From contig WNNJ02002239.1 in assembly GCA_012934845.2 (NCBI GenBank), positions 1 through 64,000 of the forward strand: DNA of 64,000 nt, in the 5' to 3' direction. The notes under the pieces were generated by a model. It did not search any database. It was not told the origin of the DNA and saw only the letters and a program-made list of their open reading frames with translations. Below are positions 42,045 through 53,785 of the stretch, in pieces. The stretch's first letter is position 1, and every line of letters begins with the position of its first letter. The stretch is from Pomphorhynchus laevis (Eukaryota > Acanthocephala > Palaeacanthocephala > Echinorhynchida > Pomphorhynchidae). The translations under genes and the position numbers were made by a program.

Positions 42045-44740
42045 ATACTATACTGCAATATCCGTAGTATAAAGCGTAAAATAGATGAACTGCGGTTTCG
42101 TGTTGATTAAAACAAGCCTAGTATAGTCAGAATTAGCGAATGTTGGCTGCACGGTGATGTAGTTGATGGCGAGATTTCCATACATGGTTATACGCTCTTT
42201 CGAAGGGACCGGGTATGTGGTAGAGGTGGAGGAGTGGTACTTTATGTACGTAATGATGTCAATATCACATTTTTGCATTTTTCTTCCTCTGGTAAAGTCG
42301 AGAGTTTGTAGGGTCTGGTTAGATTTCCTAATGCAGCGCTAGATGCAATTGGGGAAGTGTATCGTACGCCTTTGGCTGCCACGAGTAAGCTTATTGACGA
42401 GTTAGAATATTATATTCTAAACAATACTAGTACGTTGTTGATTGGTGACTGCAATATGCTAGTGTTGATTGGAATACATATACAGCGCTCTCTAGTTGTG
42501 ATGGTGAGTCTAGTGCCCTTTTAAAGAGTATCACTTACTGTGGTCTTAGTCAACATGTTTGCAGTAACACTCGTTTTGCAAAGGACAATATTTCTCTTTT
42601 GGATCTTTGCCTATGCTCTAATAGTCAGATTGTTAGTAGCGTTCGGCTTGAAACACCGATTGGACTATCGGATCATTGCCTGATAGTTGTTAAGTTAAGA
42701 TTCTCTTCGATGGTAAGTGGAGATATTAGTGATAAACGACAGGTTAATGTTTTTAAGACTGATATCGCTGCAGTCTCCTTACTGTTATCGAAAGTACAGT
42801 GGCTAAACCCTAATCTCGTAGGTGTACACGCAGCATGGCAGCAATTTCGAGAGACTCTGTACTCCTTAATAGTGAAATTTTCTCCTCTTAGACATGTGGG
42901 TTGCCGTAAGCAGGCGCCTTGGTTTGATGATGAATTGTGATCTGCTTGGAAAACTCGTAACTCAGTGTTTAGAGATTTTAAGAATGGTCAATGTGCATAT
43001 GATGATTACAAGCACTCAAAAAAATTGTTTTATACTTTGAAAAAGCAAAAACGATTTGCGTTTGAGAAATCTCTAGCAAAGCGATGCCTGTATGATGTGA
43101 GATCACTTTTCAGGTATGTGGCGGTCGTAGAGCGCCTAAATCTTCGATTCTTCAGCATTTTGACGACTTTACTGTTGATTACTCTAGGAGCGTTTTTCTG
43201 CGTACTATGTAGACGTGGTAGAGCATGAGAAAATTCCTCGAGTAGAACAGCAATACACCGTTGTGTCATTTGCTTCACCTGTCTTGATTTTGACATTTCC
43301 AAAATGATCTCGCCTAGGGACGTTTATAAAGAATTATGTCACCTTAAATCATCCAACTCCAAGGGTCCCGACTTGCTTCCTTCTGTTTCTTTACGTAGCT
43401 TGGCTAGCTCGATATTTGGTCCGTTGTGTGACTTATTTAGACAGTCTATTCTTGATGGTGCTCTTCCGAATGTCTGGAAGCAGTCTGTAATCCATCCGAT
43501 TTTCAAAAGAGGTGCTCGCTCATCGGTTGATAATTATAGGCCAATCAGTATAACCTGTATGCTGTCGAATTATGGAAAGGCTTGTGCATGCTTTTATGGT
43601 TGATTTCAGTAGGAATAATGTATTAGCTCCTGAGCAGCACGGGTTCAGAAAGGTCACTCTAATGTCTCCAATTTGCTCTTTGCTTACTGTTCCTGGTCAG
43701 AAAACAAGGCGAATTCTGTAGATACCGACATCATATTTTCGATTTTTCAAATGCGTTTGATCGAGTTGATCATGACCTGCTTCTTATGAAACTGACAAAC
43801 ACATGACTTCCTATTGCTCTTGTTAAATGGATCATGGCCTTTCTGCATCAGCGAAGCTTCAGAGTGCGTGTTGATAATACACTATCGTCGGTTAGGCCTT
43901 GTCACATTGGTGTTCCTCATGGATCCGTTTCAGGTTCACTGTTATTCAGTACATATGTAAATGATTTACCTGCGGCCATTTGCTCATCAGTGCTATTGTA
44001 TGCTGATGACTTAAAGATTTGGAGTGGTGTTTACTCGAGTAATTATATTAGCATTTTACAGAGAGATATTGATAGGGTCGAGTTATGGACGGCGAGCAAT
44101 AAGCTTGTGATAAATGTCACCAAATGCATACACATGCGTGTTCTGGGTAGAGTCGTAAAGTCCCCGTAAGCAGTTCAATACACTTATTGTGGTTGTGAAA
44201 TAGATAGTGTTGTAAGCCATAAGGATTTGGGAGTGTTGATTGACCACAACCTGAGAACTGCCCCACATACCGCTCTTGCATGTACCAACGCTAATAAAAT
44301 GGTAGGGGTCATTAGGCGCACATTCTTAGCTCTTGATCCGGTTGCTCTTCGGCCTCTAATTTTGGCTCACGTTCTGAGCCGGTTGTTGTATGCGGCCCCT
44401 TGTGTATACCCATGCACAGTTGGGGAACACTTGATCTCTGAGAAAGTGCTTCGTCGTGCAGCAAAGTTGGCGCTGATCTTGGCGCAAATGCCCTATGAGT
44501 GTAGTTTGCAATGTCTTTGGCTTGACACCGTGTCTTGGACCCGTCAGTATATCGATATGCATATGGTGTGGCGAGTTCTTCGTTCTTCCAATCATCCTCT
44601 TCGGATGTGTTTACAACTGCGACAGTCAGCATTCCTTCGCGGACACAGTTTGACTTTGAGCCGGAATTTAGTGAAAAAGTCCCTGGTGTATACAATTTCA
44701 ACGAAGAGTAGTTGGACTTTGGAACAAACAGGATGAAGGG
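42045..44740 (+). pseudogene. CR1 ORF2: endonuclease + RT
   Basis: Endonuclease: ILYCNIRSIKRKIDELRFRV (42045), ISECWLHGDVVDGEISIHGY, GRGGGVVLYVRNDV (42220), IGLSDHCLIVVKL (42660). RT: SSNSKGPDLLPSVSLRSLAS (43340), SSVDNYRPISITCM (43520), decayed motif A (IFSIFQM, about 43740), IGVPHGSVSGSLLFS (B, His for Gln, 43910) and VLLYADDLKIWSGV (C, 43995-44030). C-terminus: MVGVIRRTFLALDPVALRPL, RLLYAAPCVYPCT, LRGHSLTLSRNLVKK. About eight breaks. The changed motifs A and B show it is long dead. Confidence 0.8.
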
Positions 44741-44949
44741 ACTGTTTGCAGCAGTGATGCCTCAGCATTCAAGTCCGGATTACGGATGGATCCTGCTATG
44801 CGCAAGGAAGTGTTCCCCTATAGATGTGAACAGTTTTTATGATTTTGTTGATTTTTATTTCATGTAAACCTGCTATTTAAGCCCCTGCTTGTAAGCCGTG
44901 AAACAATAATAATATACTAGCCAATATATCAACTTCTTATAATCAAGAC

Positions 44950-45837
44950 TGCGTTGGTGAAATAAGCGCGGTGAAATATCAAACCGAAATGAAAACGAAC
45001 TCATCGCAGCATAATGTGGATTCGTCGCACCAATATATTACGAATTTGTCGAAACTACAAAATCAAGAAAACGCAGTCGTTGGAAATAAAAAATCATACA
45101 AATAAACATACTGATCGTCTTGTTAAAAATACTCTTCTTACCACTCATATTGCAAATGATACAAATCACTTTAAAACTATTCTCTCTAAAATATCTTCTT
45201 CGAAAATATCTTCGACACTTTATTTAAGAACACCTTCTATTTTTACTAACCTAAATTTGCAAGGAATATTACCTAGCTATTCTTCATCCAAGCTCTCGAC
45301 ACAATCGAGTAAGAATTCAATTACTCAAGTTCAATTTGTTGACCGTCATTTATCCCGATCCGAGTCAGATAATATAGTTCTTCGTCGTAAGCGTTGTTTG
45401 ATGGTATCAGGTATACTATAGTCCGCTTCTGAAGACGTACAAGATCGATTGAATCATGATATAGTTGCTGTTTGCTCTATGCTGGCGGATCTATTTCACC
45501 CAGGTGAATTTAAGGTTGCAAATTCCCTATGTATTCGTAGTCTCTTCAGAGTTGGAAGGCGCAAAAGTTTAAAATACCCTCGTCTCGTGAAAATCGTCTT
45601 TGTTGAGGAATGTAGTGTTTTAGAAATTATGAAACGATCTAGTCGTTCAACTAATAGAAGCATCAGAATGTTTAGAGATCTTTCTATGTAAGATCGTATT
45701 CACCTTCATTCAGCAAGAACTGAGCTATACAATAGAGTAGATCACGGGGGAAAATCTCTAGAAATCGCAAATTTTCGCGTTGTCCGCAGGCGTCCTCGTC
45801 TGCAATGGGAACTTCTCATACCTCTAACAAATGTATA
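44950..45837 (+). pseudogene. CR1 ORF1, C-terminal two thirds
   Basis: Frames at 45014-45421 and 45449-45800 give a linker and then DIVAVCSMLADLFHPGEFKV, IRSLFRVGRRKSLKYPRLVK, STNRSIRMFRDLSM and SLEIANFRVVRRRPRLQWEL. This is the conserved domain, ending in a TAG at 45836-45838. The ORF2 endonuclease reading begins just inside it (45805), so the two ORFs overlap slightly, as in the copy at 16649. At least three stops or shifts. Confidence 0.72.
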
Positions 45838-48630
45838 GTCGTGTTTGCTAATGTGTGTAGCTTGTTAAATAAGATAGATGAATTTCGACTTATCGTATCG
45901 TCCCTTAACCCTCATATTTTAGAGTTTGCAGAATCATGGCTTTCTAACGACATCGCTGATGCCGAAATTCAAATCGAAGGATATCGTATCTATCGTTTCG
46001 ACAGGAAAACTAGAAGGGGTGTTGGTGTAATTCTCTATGTATCTAATTTATTGCGGTCACGCTTTGTAGCCAGTTTTAATGACCAAAACCACACATCTGA
46101 AACAATATGGATAGATGTTCGATTCAGAACAATCTCTATAACAATTGGTCTTATATATCGATCTCCTCTATCAGATGCCAGTTCTCTCTCGGAGGAGCTA
46201 AAAATACGAGTTGTTAAAAAGTAATGTGTTGTGATGGGGGACTTTAACTTACCGGGTGCTGATTGGGTTACTAATACTTATTCGTAGTCTTGCCTCTTAG
46301 ACAAAAATCTGTTTAATTCTGTTACTAATTTAGGTTTGTACGAGATGATTGATTTCCCTACGCGCTTTTCGAAATCTTGATTTTCTTTGCTAGACATAGT
46401 TTTGTCATCCTCAGCTTATATAGTTGATGAAAAAATCTGCATCCCACCAATAGGAAATTATGACCACTCGACAATAATTTTAAAGTTAGATCTATGTTCT
46501 TATAAGAGATCACATGCTCATCGCAGAGTCAATGCCTCGAAAGCTAATTTCCCCTCTATTTGTAATTCTCTTAGTGAGGTTATTTGGCCTGATCCAGAAA
46601 TATATGGTGTTAATTATTCTTGGTCTTATCTTGTAAAAACACTTGGCCGCCTGCTTGAAATAAATGCTCCTAAAAAAAGTATAAATCGTTTAGTTCCACC
46701 ATGGTTCTCATCTAGTTACGTTGCTCTCATATCTAAACATTCTTTGGCTCGGAATCGATTTCGTTGGACATGGCTTGATTTCAATAGTTACAAAAGCATA
46801 CGTAATCAATGCACATCACTACAGATCAGACGCAAGCGAATCATCATATGATCCGAATCATCAGATCATCACATCAGACGCAAGAGAATCTTGAGTCTTC
46901 GATATGAGGAATCGATGATTGATCGCGCAGTGCATAACCCCAAACTACTTTATGCACATATAAATAGGAACCGAAAACTTAGATGTAGTATTCCTCCAAT
47001 GTATGATGAGGTCAGTAATTTAATTTTTGATGGCTCTGGACGTACAAATATTCTTGCATTGTTTTTTGCAGAGCAATTTGTCGAGTGTAACGATCCTCCT
47101 CGTCAGGTTAAATAAAGTAGCGATATTACTATACCGTTTTCCATATACGACGTCGCTTGTGCACTTTCTAAGTTGCCCATTCATACCACCCCGGTCCAGA
47201 TAATTTGCCATCTGTTTTGCTTCGTAATACCGCGAATTTGATCGCGAAACCGCTCTTTGGCATATTTTCTTACTCAATTCCCTACAGTATGCTACCTTTA
47301 GAATAGAAAACATCTACTATTCGACCTATTCATAAATCTGGTGATAGTTCTGTGTGTGCCAATTACCGTCCTATTTCACTAACCTCTATTCCATTAAAAA
47401 TTCTGGAACGATTTATACTTTGTGAGCTGATAATATGGGACTGTTCTCGTGATATTGTTTCAGATAGACAACATGGCTTTCGGTGTGGTCGTTCGACAAC
47501 GTCTAATATCTTATTGAGTCATCATCATTGGTTAAGTAATCTAGATCAAGGGTACCCAACTGACGTATTATTCATCGATTTCCACGTGCTTTTGATACTG
47601 TAAACCATAATATACTATTGTCCAGGCTGATTAATTATGGATTTGATCCAGTGCTTACAATCTGGATTTGTAGTTATTTAAAAACCGCACTTTTCATGTT
47701 CGAGTAGGAAATTCACTATCTTGCTCATGTAAATCTTCTTCAGGTGTTCCACAGGGATCTGTATTAGGGCCTTTCTTATTTAACATATTTATAAATGACA
47801 TAGTATCCTGTTTTTCGTCTGATTGTGTTCTGTATGCTGACGACTTAAATGTTTGTCGTTGTATATAATCATCCAAAGCCGTTGAATAATTGCAATTCGA
47901 GTTGAATATGATGCTTAGATAGTGTAGAAATAACAAACTGGATGTTAATTATGAGAAGTGTGCGCACATAACAATCGGTAAGGCATCCAATTCCTCATAT
48001 TCCTTAGTGCGAAAAGAAGTAAGCACAGTTAGTACGTATAAAGATTTGGTTATTATATTAGTGGCTCTATGTATTTTGAAGAGCACTCTCGATATATGTC
48101 AGCAAAATGTCTTTGGCTTTTCTGGTGTATTTGCTGCTTGTTATCGATACTTACTCCTTGAATTTTTAGGACAGTATTCTCCGCATTTTTGCTTCCGATC
48201 ATTGAATACGGCCTTCCAGCTGCCGCACCAATTTTTGTTATAGATACCGTGACCATCGAAAGAGTGCTACGAGTATCTTCCAAGCATGTATTAGGTTTCC
48301 AAGGTTTGTCTTATAAGCGCCGTCTTGAGATATTAAGAATGAAGACCCTTGAATCACGTAGATCATTCATTGACCTTGTTTATTTGCATCGCTTAGTTAT
48401 GATTGGTTATGGGGGTGATTCTTTAAAACAACTAACTTCAATAAACACTCACAATCGCACAAGAGGACAAAGCTAAATTGAGAAAGCAGCAAGTATGCAA
48501 ATGGGTGCTTATAAAGTCATTTCCGCATCGCGCAATCGATGCTTGGAATGGATTGGACAGCTCAATAGTTACTAAGCAGTCGACTATAGAATTTCGTCAG
48601 AAATTAAAACAACATTTATTTTGCGGATAA
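45805..48630 (+). pseudogene. CR1 ORF2: endonuclease + RT
   Basis: Endonuclease: VVFANVCSLLNKIDEFRLIV, FAESWLSNDIADAEIQIEGY, GVGVILYVSNLL, IGLIYRSPLSDAS, VVMGDFNLPGADWV and IGNYDHSTIILKL (45838-46490). RT: CANYRPISLTSIPLKILERF (47353), DRQHGFRCGRSTTSNILLSH (47465), DVLFIDFHVLLIL (A, decayed, 47560), SGVPQGSVLGPFLFNIFIND (B, 47740) and CVLYADDLNVCRC (C, 47825). C-terminus: RVLRVSSKHVLGFQGLSYKR (48260) and a final FRQKLKQHLF near 48595. About a dozen lesions. Confidence 0.8.
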
Positions 48631-48749
48631 TTTTTATTTTATTTTTGTTTTTATTTCTATATTACATACATGCCCAACATTAAGAGCTGTACTGAGCTTT
48701 CCTGTTGTGTTCTATTATAATACCTGATTTGACCGATGACGGAAAACTT

Positions 48750-49312
48750 AAAAAGGATTTATTTTTACGTGGCAAATGCGTGCCGGCCCAAGCTTACATG
48801 CCCACACACAAAAACAAACAAAAAATCTTAATCATGTGTCGGGAAGGTTGAAACGGAGAATGTATTTGAATGTGATAAAGTAGGGAGCGCAGGCGGACGT
48901 CGATAGGATGCCTTAAACCAGGCGAATGGGGCGGCTACGAGGAATGATTGGATACCGTAGTTATTAGAGTAATCGGGAACGTGGAGTAAGAGGGAATGAG
49001 CGTGATTAAAGAGGGAGCGCGGCGGACGTCGATAGGGCGCTGGTTTCAGAGAATGGGGCAGCGATAGAGAGGTGGGTGAGTGTCATCTAAGAAATGGAGG
49101 TTGATGAATGATGGGAATCCGACAGCGATGAGACAAAAAGTTACGAGAAGAAGGCGGAGTTTGATGCGAATGTGGATGGTGGGTTAGGAGAGTTGGGCAA
49201 GCTATGTTGATGCGGTCGAAGCAACGGATACTTAGGAGCACTCGAACGGCGGAGTTGATGATTCGTTGTAGGGGTAGGATGATAGATTTTCGAGAATTGG
49301 CGAAAAAGCAGT
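48750..49312 (-). mobile_element. L2-A LINE, 3' fragment
   Basis: On the minus strand this is the L2-A 3' terminus (degenerate stem 48779-48794) and C-terminal coding region up to FANSRKSI-type residues (about 49300). An imperfect internal duplication (GAGCGCGGCGGACGTCGATAG-like at 48885-48905 and again at 49015-49035) is visible. It is 5' truncated at about 49312, where the gypsy fossil begins. Confidence 0.78.
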
Positions 49313-51011
49313 CAGAAAAATCTTAGTCTTCTGAGCAACTTGATATCGACTCGACATTTAATATTGGTTTCCAAACAATATGTTTTCAAGAAGCAGTTGA
49401 GAAATTAAATCGACAATTTGCGAAACGTGTTAATGTCCTTTTCCGAGGTACAAATTACAATTCTGCAAGCAGAAGAATGATCATTCGATTATACAGTTTG
49501 TCCGAACACTACGTGAGCTTTCAGCTACTTACCAATTTGGTGCTGTGTTCGAATTAGAACATATATCGGACAATATTTGTACTAGCTTCATTAACGGCAT
49601 GCATTCGTTATATATTAGGCAACGTATCCTAGAATCGAACAAAAAAATAGAATCGAACAGGTAATTCAAATGTCGGTATCACTGGAAGCAGCCCATGATC
49701 AAGTCCTACAGTTCCTTTAAATCCAAAAAGAGAATGTTCCTTCTTCATCCGTAAATGCAGTCATCGGCGATTTGTTAGACAATATCGAATTTAGTGTCAA
49801 TTCAAAAGTGTTTAGTCCAAGCAGCATCATGATGCAAGTGTGACAATCGAGGTCGCTTTGCCAATGTTTGCAAGTCTAATCGTAATACGATGAATTCAAT
49901 TGCACTGATTGCATCAACTAACACTTCATCGTTATCTAAAAGTATTATAAAAGTATCGATAGCTTTCTCGTGATGCCAATGCTATGCTCAGACATTCTCC
50001 TCCGAATGCTAACGGTGATAGATCGTATATTAGATTGGAAACCGACGGTCGGTTTTACCAACATACTAGTATGCCGTTCGGTCTTACGAATGCCGTTGTA
50101 TGTTTTCAGCAAAATATGAAAGGAATTATTAGTCAAAATTTATAAGATACGCATACATATTTGGATGATATTATTATAACCGGTTCCACGATTGAAGAAC
50201 ATCGTAAAAACTTGAATTGATTCATCGAGGTTGTACAGAAGTTCGATATTAAGATTTCTAAGGTAAAGTCAAAATATCGACAGTATAAGATAAGGTTTCT
50301 TGGACATGTCATATCGTTCAATGAAATCAAACATGATCCAGATCGCATGCATGCTCTCTTTAATTTCCCAGATCCTTTAAACTATGCCCAACTTAAATGA
50401 TTGTTAGGATTCTTATCATATTATAGTAAATGGATACCAACCACAATATTCGAGTGTATTCGAACTCTGGAGACTAGGAACTTTATTGTCACATATATCG
50501 TTCACAATTGTATTTGTGAACCTGAAAATGAGATTAGTAACGCTTCGTTGAATACCTACGATCTTCAAAAAGAGGATCGATGGCGCCACTTCTTAATCAC
50601 AGAACGTTTTAAATTAATTACAGACCACACGCTCAGTAGCGTTTATGTTTAATAGCAAACGGTCTAACAAAATAAAAAATGAGAAAATGTCAAAATGGCG
50701 ACTAGAATCAGCACCGTTTAGTTTTGATATAATTTATAGCGCAGGTGATAAAACTATTGTTGCGAATATTATGTCACGTTGTGCTGCTGTTGAAGCTACT
50801 GAGCTCGTAAAAATACATGATGCATTATGTCATCCAGGAGAGACAAATATGTTACTTTACGTTTACTCAAAACATCTTCGGTATTCCACTATTGATGTTC
50901 GAAGAGTTTGTGGAAATTTGCAAAATTCGCAAGTTTATCAAACCACAATTTTTATCGAGACCTGGCTTACATTGATAAAAGGTTATTAAGCATTTTGAAC
51001 GTTTGAATATT
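49313..51011 (+). mobile_element. Ty3/gypsy retrotransposon fossil, left part
   Basis: A broken Ty3/gypsy element in sense orientation. Parts in order: gag-like region with a knuckle-like end (about 49313-49950), reverse transcriptase with its RNase H part (about 49965-50780) and the start of the integrase region (about 50800-51011). No long terminal repeats were found at either edge, so the copy is incomplete. It carries many breaks (more than ten) and looks old. It is interrupted by a CR1 LINE at 51012-53221 and continues beyond it. Confidence 0.8.
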
Positions 51012-53221
51012 CTTATTATTTCGACAAACACGAGCAAAGCTCATAGTTGCACAGTTAAAAAATGAAAAAGTAAAGAAAAAAGAAAGACTCAAACAAAAGT
51101 CAAAAAAGTTCATGTTTGAATGCCGAAACCTATCTTGAGTTGACAATTTCTTCACTTAATCGGTTCCACTTACCTACAATTCGGTGTCCAAATTGTACAG
51201 TTTTAGAGCGTATAACTCGGCGATGGGCTAAAGTAAAATTGTGTCCACGCAAAGCCCGACTTTTCCGAACAGTCATCAATTCTCTTAAGACGTGATTTCC
51301 CTTGTGTAAGCTTCCCATGTTGAACACATATCTCGCCGAAACCGGAGGTCGCTTATAGAAACCATACCAAGTTGTTTTAGCCTTTCATTATAAGGCAAGG
51401 CTTTAACTGAATTTACGAGCTTTGTTGCCCGGCGCAGCACATTTTCAATTCTACTTTTCTCGTATACTGTTCTTGGGAACGAACATTGTGATGCATAGGT
51501 AAGATGACTGATCACAAACGCGTTAGAGAGTGCTCTAAATGAAACTGGACTCAACACACTAAAAGTTCTACGAATCATTCCAACCATTCGATTTGCTTTT
51601 GAACAAGCCAACTCAGTATTCCAACTAGTCGAAAAATCATTCGCAACTACTATTCCAAGGTCGCTAAGACGAGTTACTACTTTAATGTTCGTATCCTCAA
51701 GATTATAAGTTGGATACACACTATGACTGCGTGATTGTAAATGCATACAAGCACACTTCGATATATTCAGTGACAGACCATTCATATAAGCCCAGTTGGA
51801 AATGCTGTCGATATCCGATTGAACTAGCACCGTGTCCGAATCTGACCGGATAGCCTGCCAAATTTTTAGGTCGTCTGCATATAAGAGAGAGTGAGTTCAA
51901 AATGGAAGGAAGGTGATTAATGAAAATACAGAATAACAATGTGCCGAGGACCGAACCCTGCGGAACTCCAACATTGACCGGATAAGGATAAGAAAGAGAA
52001 CCATTTACAACAACCTGATAGAATCTGTTAGATAAAAATTCTTTTATCCAGCGAATAATAAGTGGATCAATGTTTAGAGCACGCATTTTCTGAATCAAGA
52101 TGTCATGTGGAACCATATCAAACGCTTTTGAAAAATCAAAAAATACTATATCAACATCAAAGCCCTTATCAACTAACGAACCCCAGCTATTCTGGGCAAT
52201 CAAGAGATTAGTGATTGTTGAGCGATCCCTTCGAAATCCATGTTGATTGTTACACAATAATTTGTTGGATTCTAGATAATCTCTTAGAATGCGGTATATT
52301 ATCCTTTCCAAAACTCGACAGAATACACGCGTTAGACTTAAAGGGCGGTAATTTTCAACTGAAGATGGATCACCTTTCTTCAAAACGGGCCTTATCAACG
52401 AAAGTTCCCAATTCATCGGGACACAACCGAAGTACAAGGAGGCGACACAAATCCAATATAGTGGTATGCCGATAACATCAGCGATATTCTTGAGAAATAC
52501 CGGTGATAAACGATCAGGACAAATAGAACCTGAGGATTTAAGCCGCTTGAGCTCTAGCACTACATCATTAACAGAAAACATCTGAATAATGTTTATATTC
52601 GATGGACAGTACGATGCATAGGTGACGGAGGGGGATTTACGAACTCCTATGCAAAAATGTTGAGCGAAAGCATTCGTTATGTCATCATATTTAATCAATG
52701 TGCAACCATCAGTATCAACAAGTGAACCAATGTGTTTATTTTTGTTGTTGAAATTAGCATAATTGAATACGGATTTAGGATTATGAATTGACATTTGAGC
52801 AATTTTCTCTTCAAATTGACATTGTTTGAAGCGTTTAAGAAATGTGAACCGATTTCTGGCCTCTCTATACCTACAATAATCAATACTATTATTAGAAAAC
52901 AACTGGAGTTTAATTTTTTAATTTTAAAGCATTCTTTAACTCTTTGTCAAACCAAGGTTTATGGTGTATACGATTTGCAACGGTTTTACGGGGCGAAAAT
53001 CGTATGAGTAATTCCTTAAGGGTGGCTTCTAACTGATAGCATGCCTTATCAACCCCAACATAAAACGGACTGAGCCATGAAATACTTAATAGATTCTGAC
53101 GCACAAGTTCGAAGTTAGTTTTAAAATAATTTAAAGAATTCTGTTGTAATCTACAAGCCAAAGGACGTGAAAATCGGAGTAGAAATTGAGAACACAATAT
53201 AGACGACAATGGTCCAATCCC
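51012..53221 (-). mobile_element. CR1-like LINE, 5'-truncated, inserted in the gypsy fossil
   Basis: It starts in the endonuclease C-terminus, runs through the RT and C-terminus, and ends with the CR1 tail (GAGC-TTT-GCTC at 51032-51042, then GTGTTTGTCGAAATAATAA). The flanking DNA on both sides belongs to the same Ty3/gypsy integrase region, so this CR1 is younger than the gypsy copy. Confidence 0.85.
51130..53221 (-). pseudogene. CR1 ORF2: RT and C-terminus, few lesions
   Basis: 52910-53200: endonuclease end and connecting region (HKPWFDKELKNALKLKN). 52902-51890: VFNYANFNNKNKHIGSLVD, SSGSICPDRLSPVFLKNIAD, SVENYRPLSLTRVFCRVLER, NNQHGFRRDRSTITNLLIAQ, VDIVFFDFSKAFDMVPHDIL (A) and VGVPQGSVLGTLLFCIFINH (B). 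After a shift, LLYADDLKIWQ (C) near 51860. 51830-51285: DIDSISNWAYMNGLSLNISK, MVGMIRRTFSVLSPVSFRAL, LTYASQCSFPRTVYEKSRIE. After another shift: SRALRGHNFTLAHRRVI to NRLSEEIVNSR (51130). All catalytic residues are present. About three breaks. Confidence 0.85.
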
Positions 53222-53785
53222 ATCCGCTTCAAGAAATTCATATATCCCCACTGTTGTCGACGAATACTCCAGGTTTATATTTGCCTTCCCGTCTACAGAT
53301 TTCACATCCAGAAAGGCACAAAAACATTTACAAACTCTCTTTTATGTATTTGGCACCCCTGTTTTATATATATTCAGATCACAGTACAGCTTTTATGACA
53401 AAGAAATTTCGAAAATTTATGACAGTAAATAACAGTGCTGCTAGTAGCTCCACCCCTTACCATCCACAAGACAACGGCCAGTTATAACGGAGTGATATGG
53501 ACTTCGATTTTTTTATGCATTAGCATCGCGAAAAATGACTATTACTAAATGGGAGACAGTTCTTCAACCCACACCGCACTGTATTCGTTTCTTGCTTTGT
53601 ACGGCAACCGGATGCTCACCACATGAGCGATTATTTACTTATCAACGTCGATCGGCAACTTGATTATCTTGACTAAATCGTCGATTGTCAGTACTTTTGT
53701 TCAATAGCCTGCCAAGTTCATCCAGAAATTTGATGGTGTACGGACCGATCGCATCCAAGGATCCTGTTGCAACCGGTTCGAAAAA
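53222..53785 (+). mobile_element. Ty3/gypsy retrotransposon fossil, right part
   Basis: Continuation of the fossil at 49313-51011 beyond the CR1 insertion. It holds the integrase core and part of the integrase C-terminal side in the sense orientation, then ends at a minus-strand L2-B at about 53786. No LTR follows. It is broken in several places and of the same apparent age as the left part. Confidence 0.75.

Larger units (their letters stand above)
40441..44915 (+). mobile_element. CR1-like LINE, full length, moderately decayed
   Basis: ORF1 spans 40519-41895, ORF2 about 42045-44740, and the 3' tail carries AAGC-CCCT-GCTT (44879-44890) and ends ACAATAATAATA near 44913. It follows a truncated CR1 ORF1 on its left and is followed immediately by another CR1 in the same orientation. 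Confidence 0.85.
44916..48725 (+). mobile_element. CR1-like LINE, nearly full length, old
   Basis: It begins within the ORF1 linker right after the previous copy's TAA tail, contains the ORF1 C-terminal domain (to 45837) and ORF2 (45805-48630), and ends near 48725 with GAGCTGTACTGAGCTTTCC and ATTATAATA. The Cys finger is absent, so it is 5' truncated. Confidence 0.8.
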
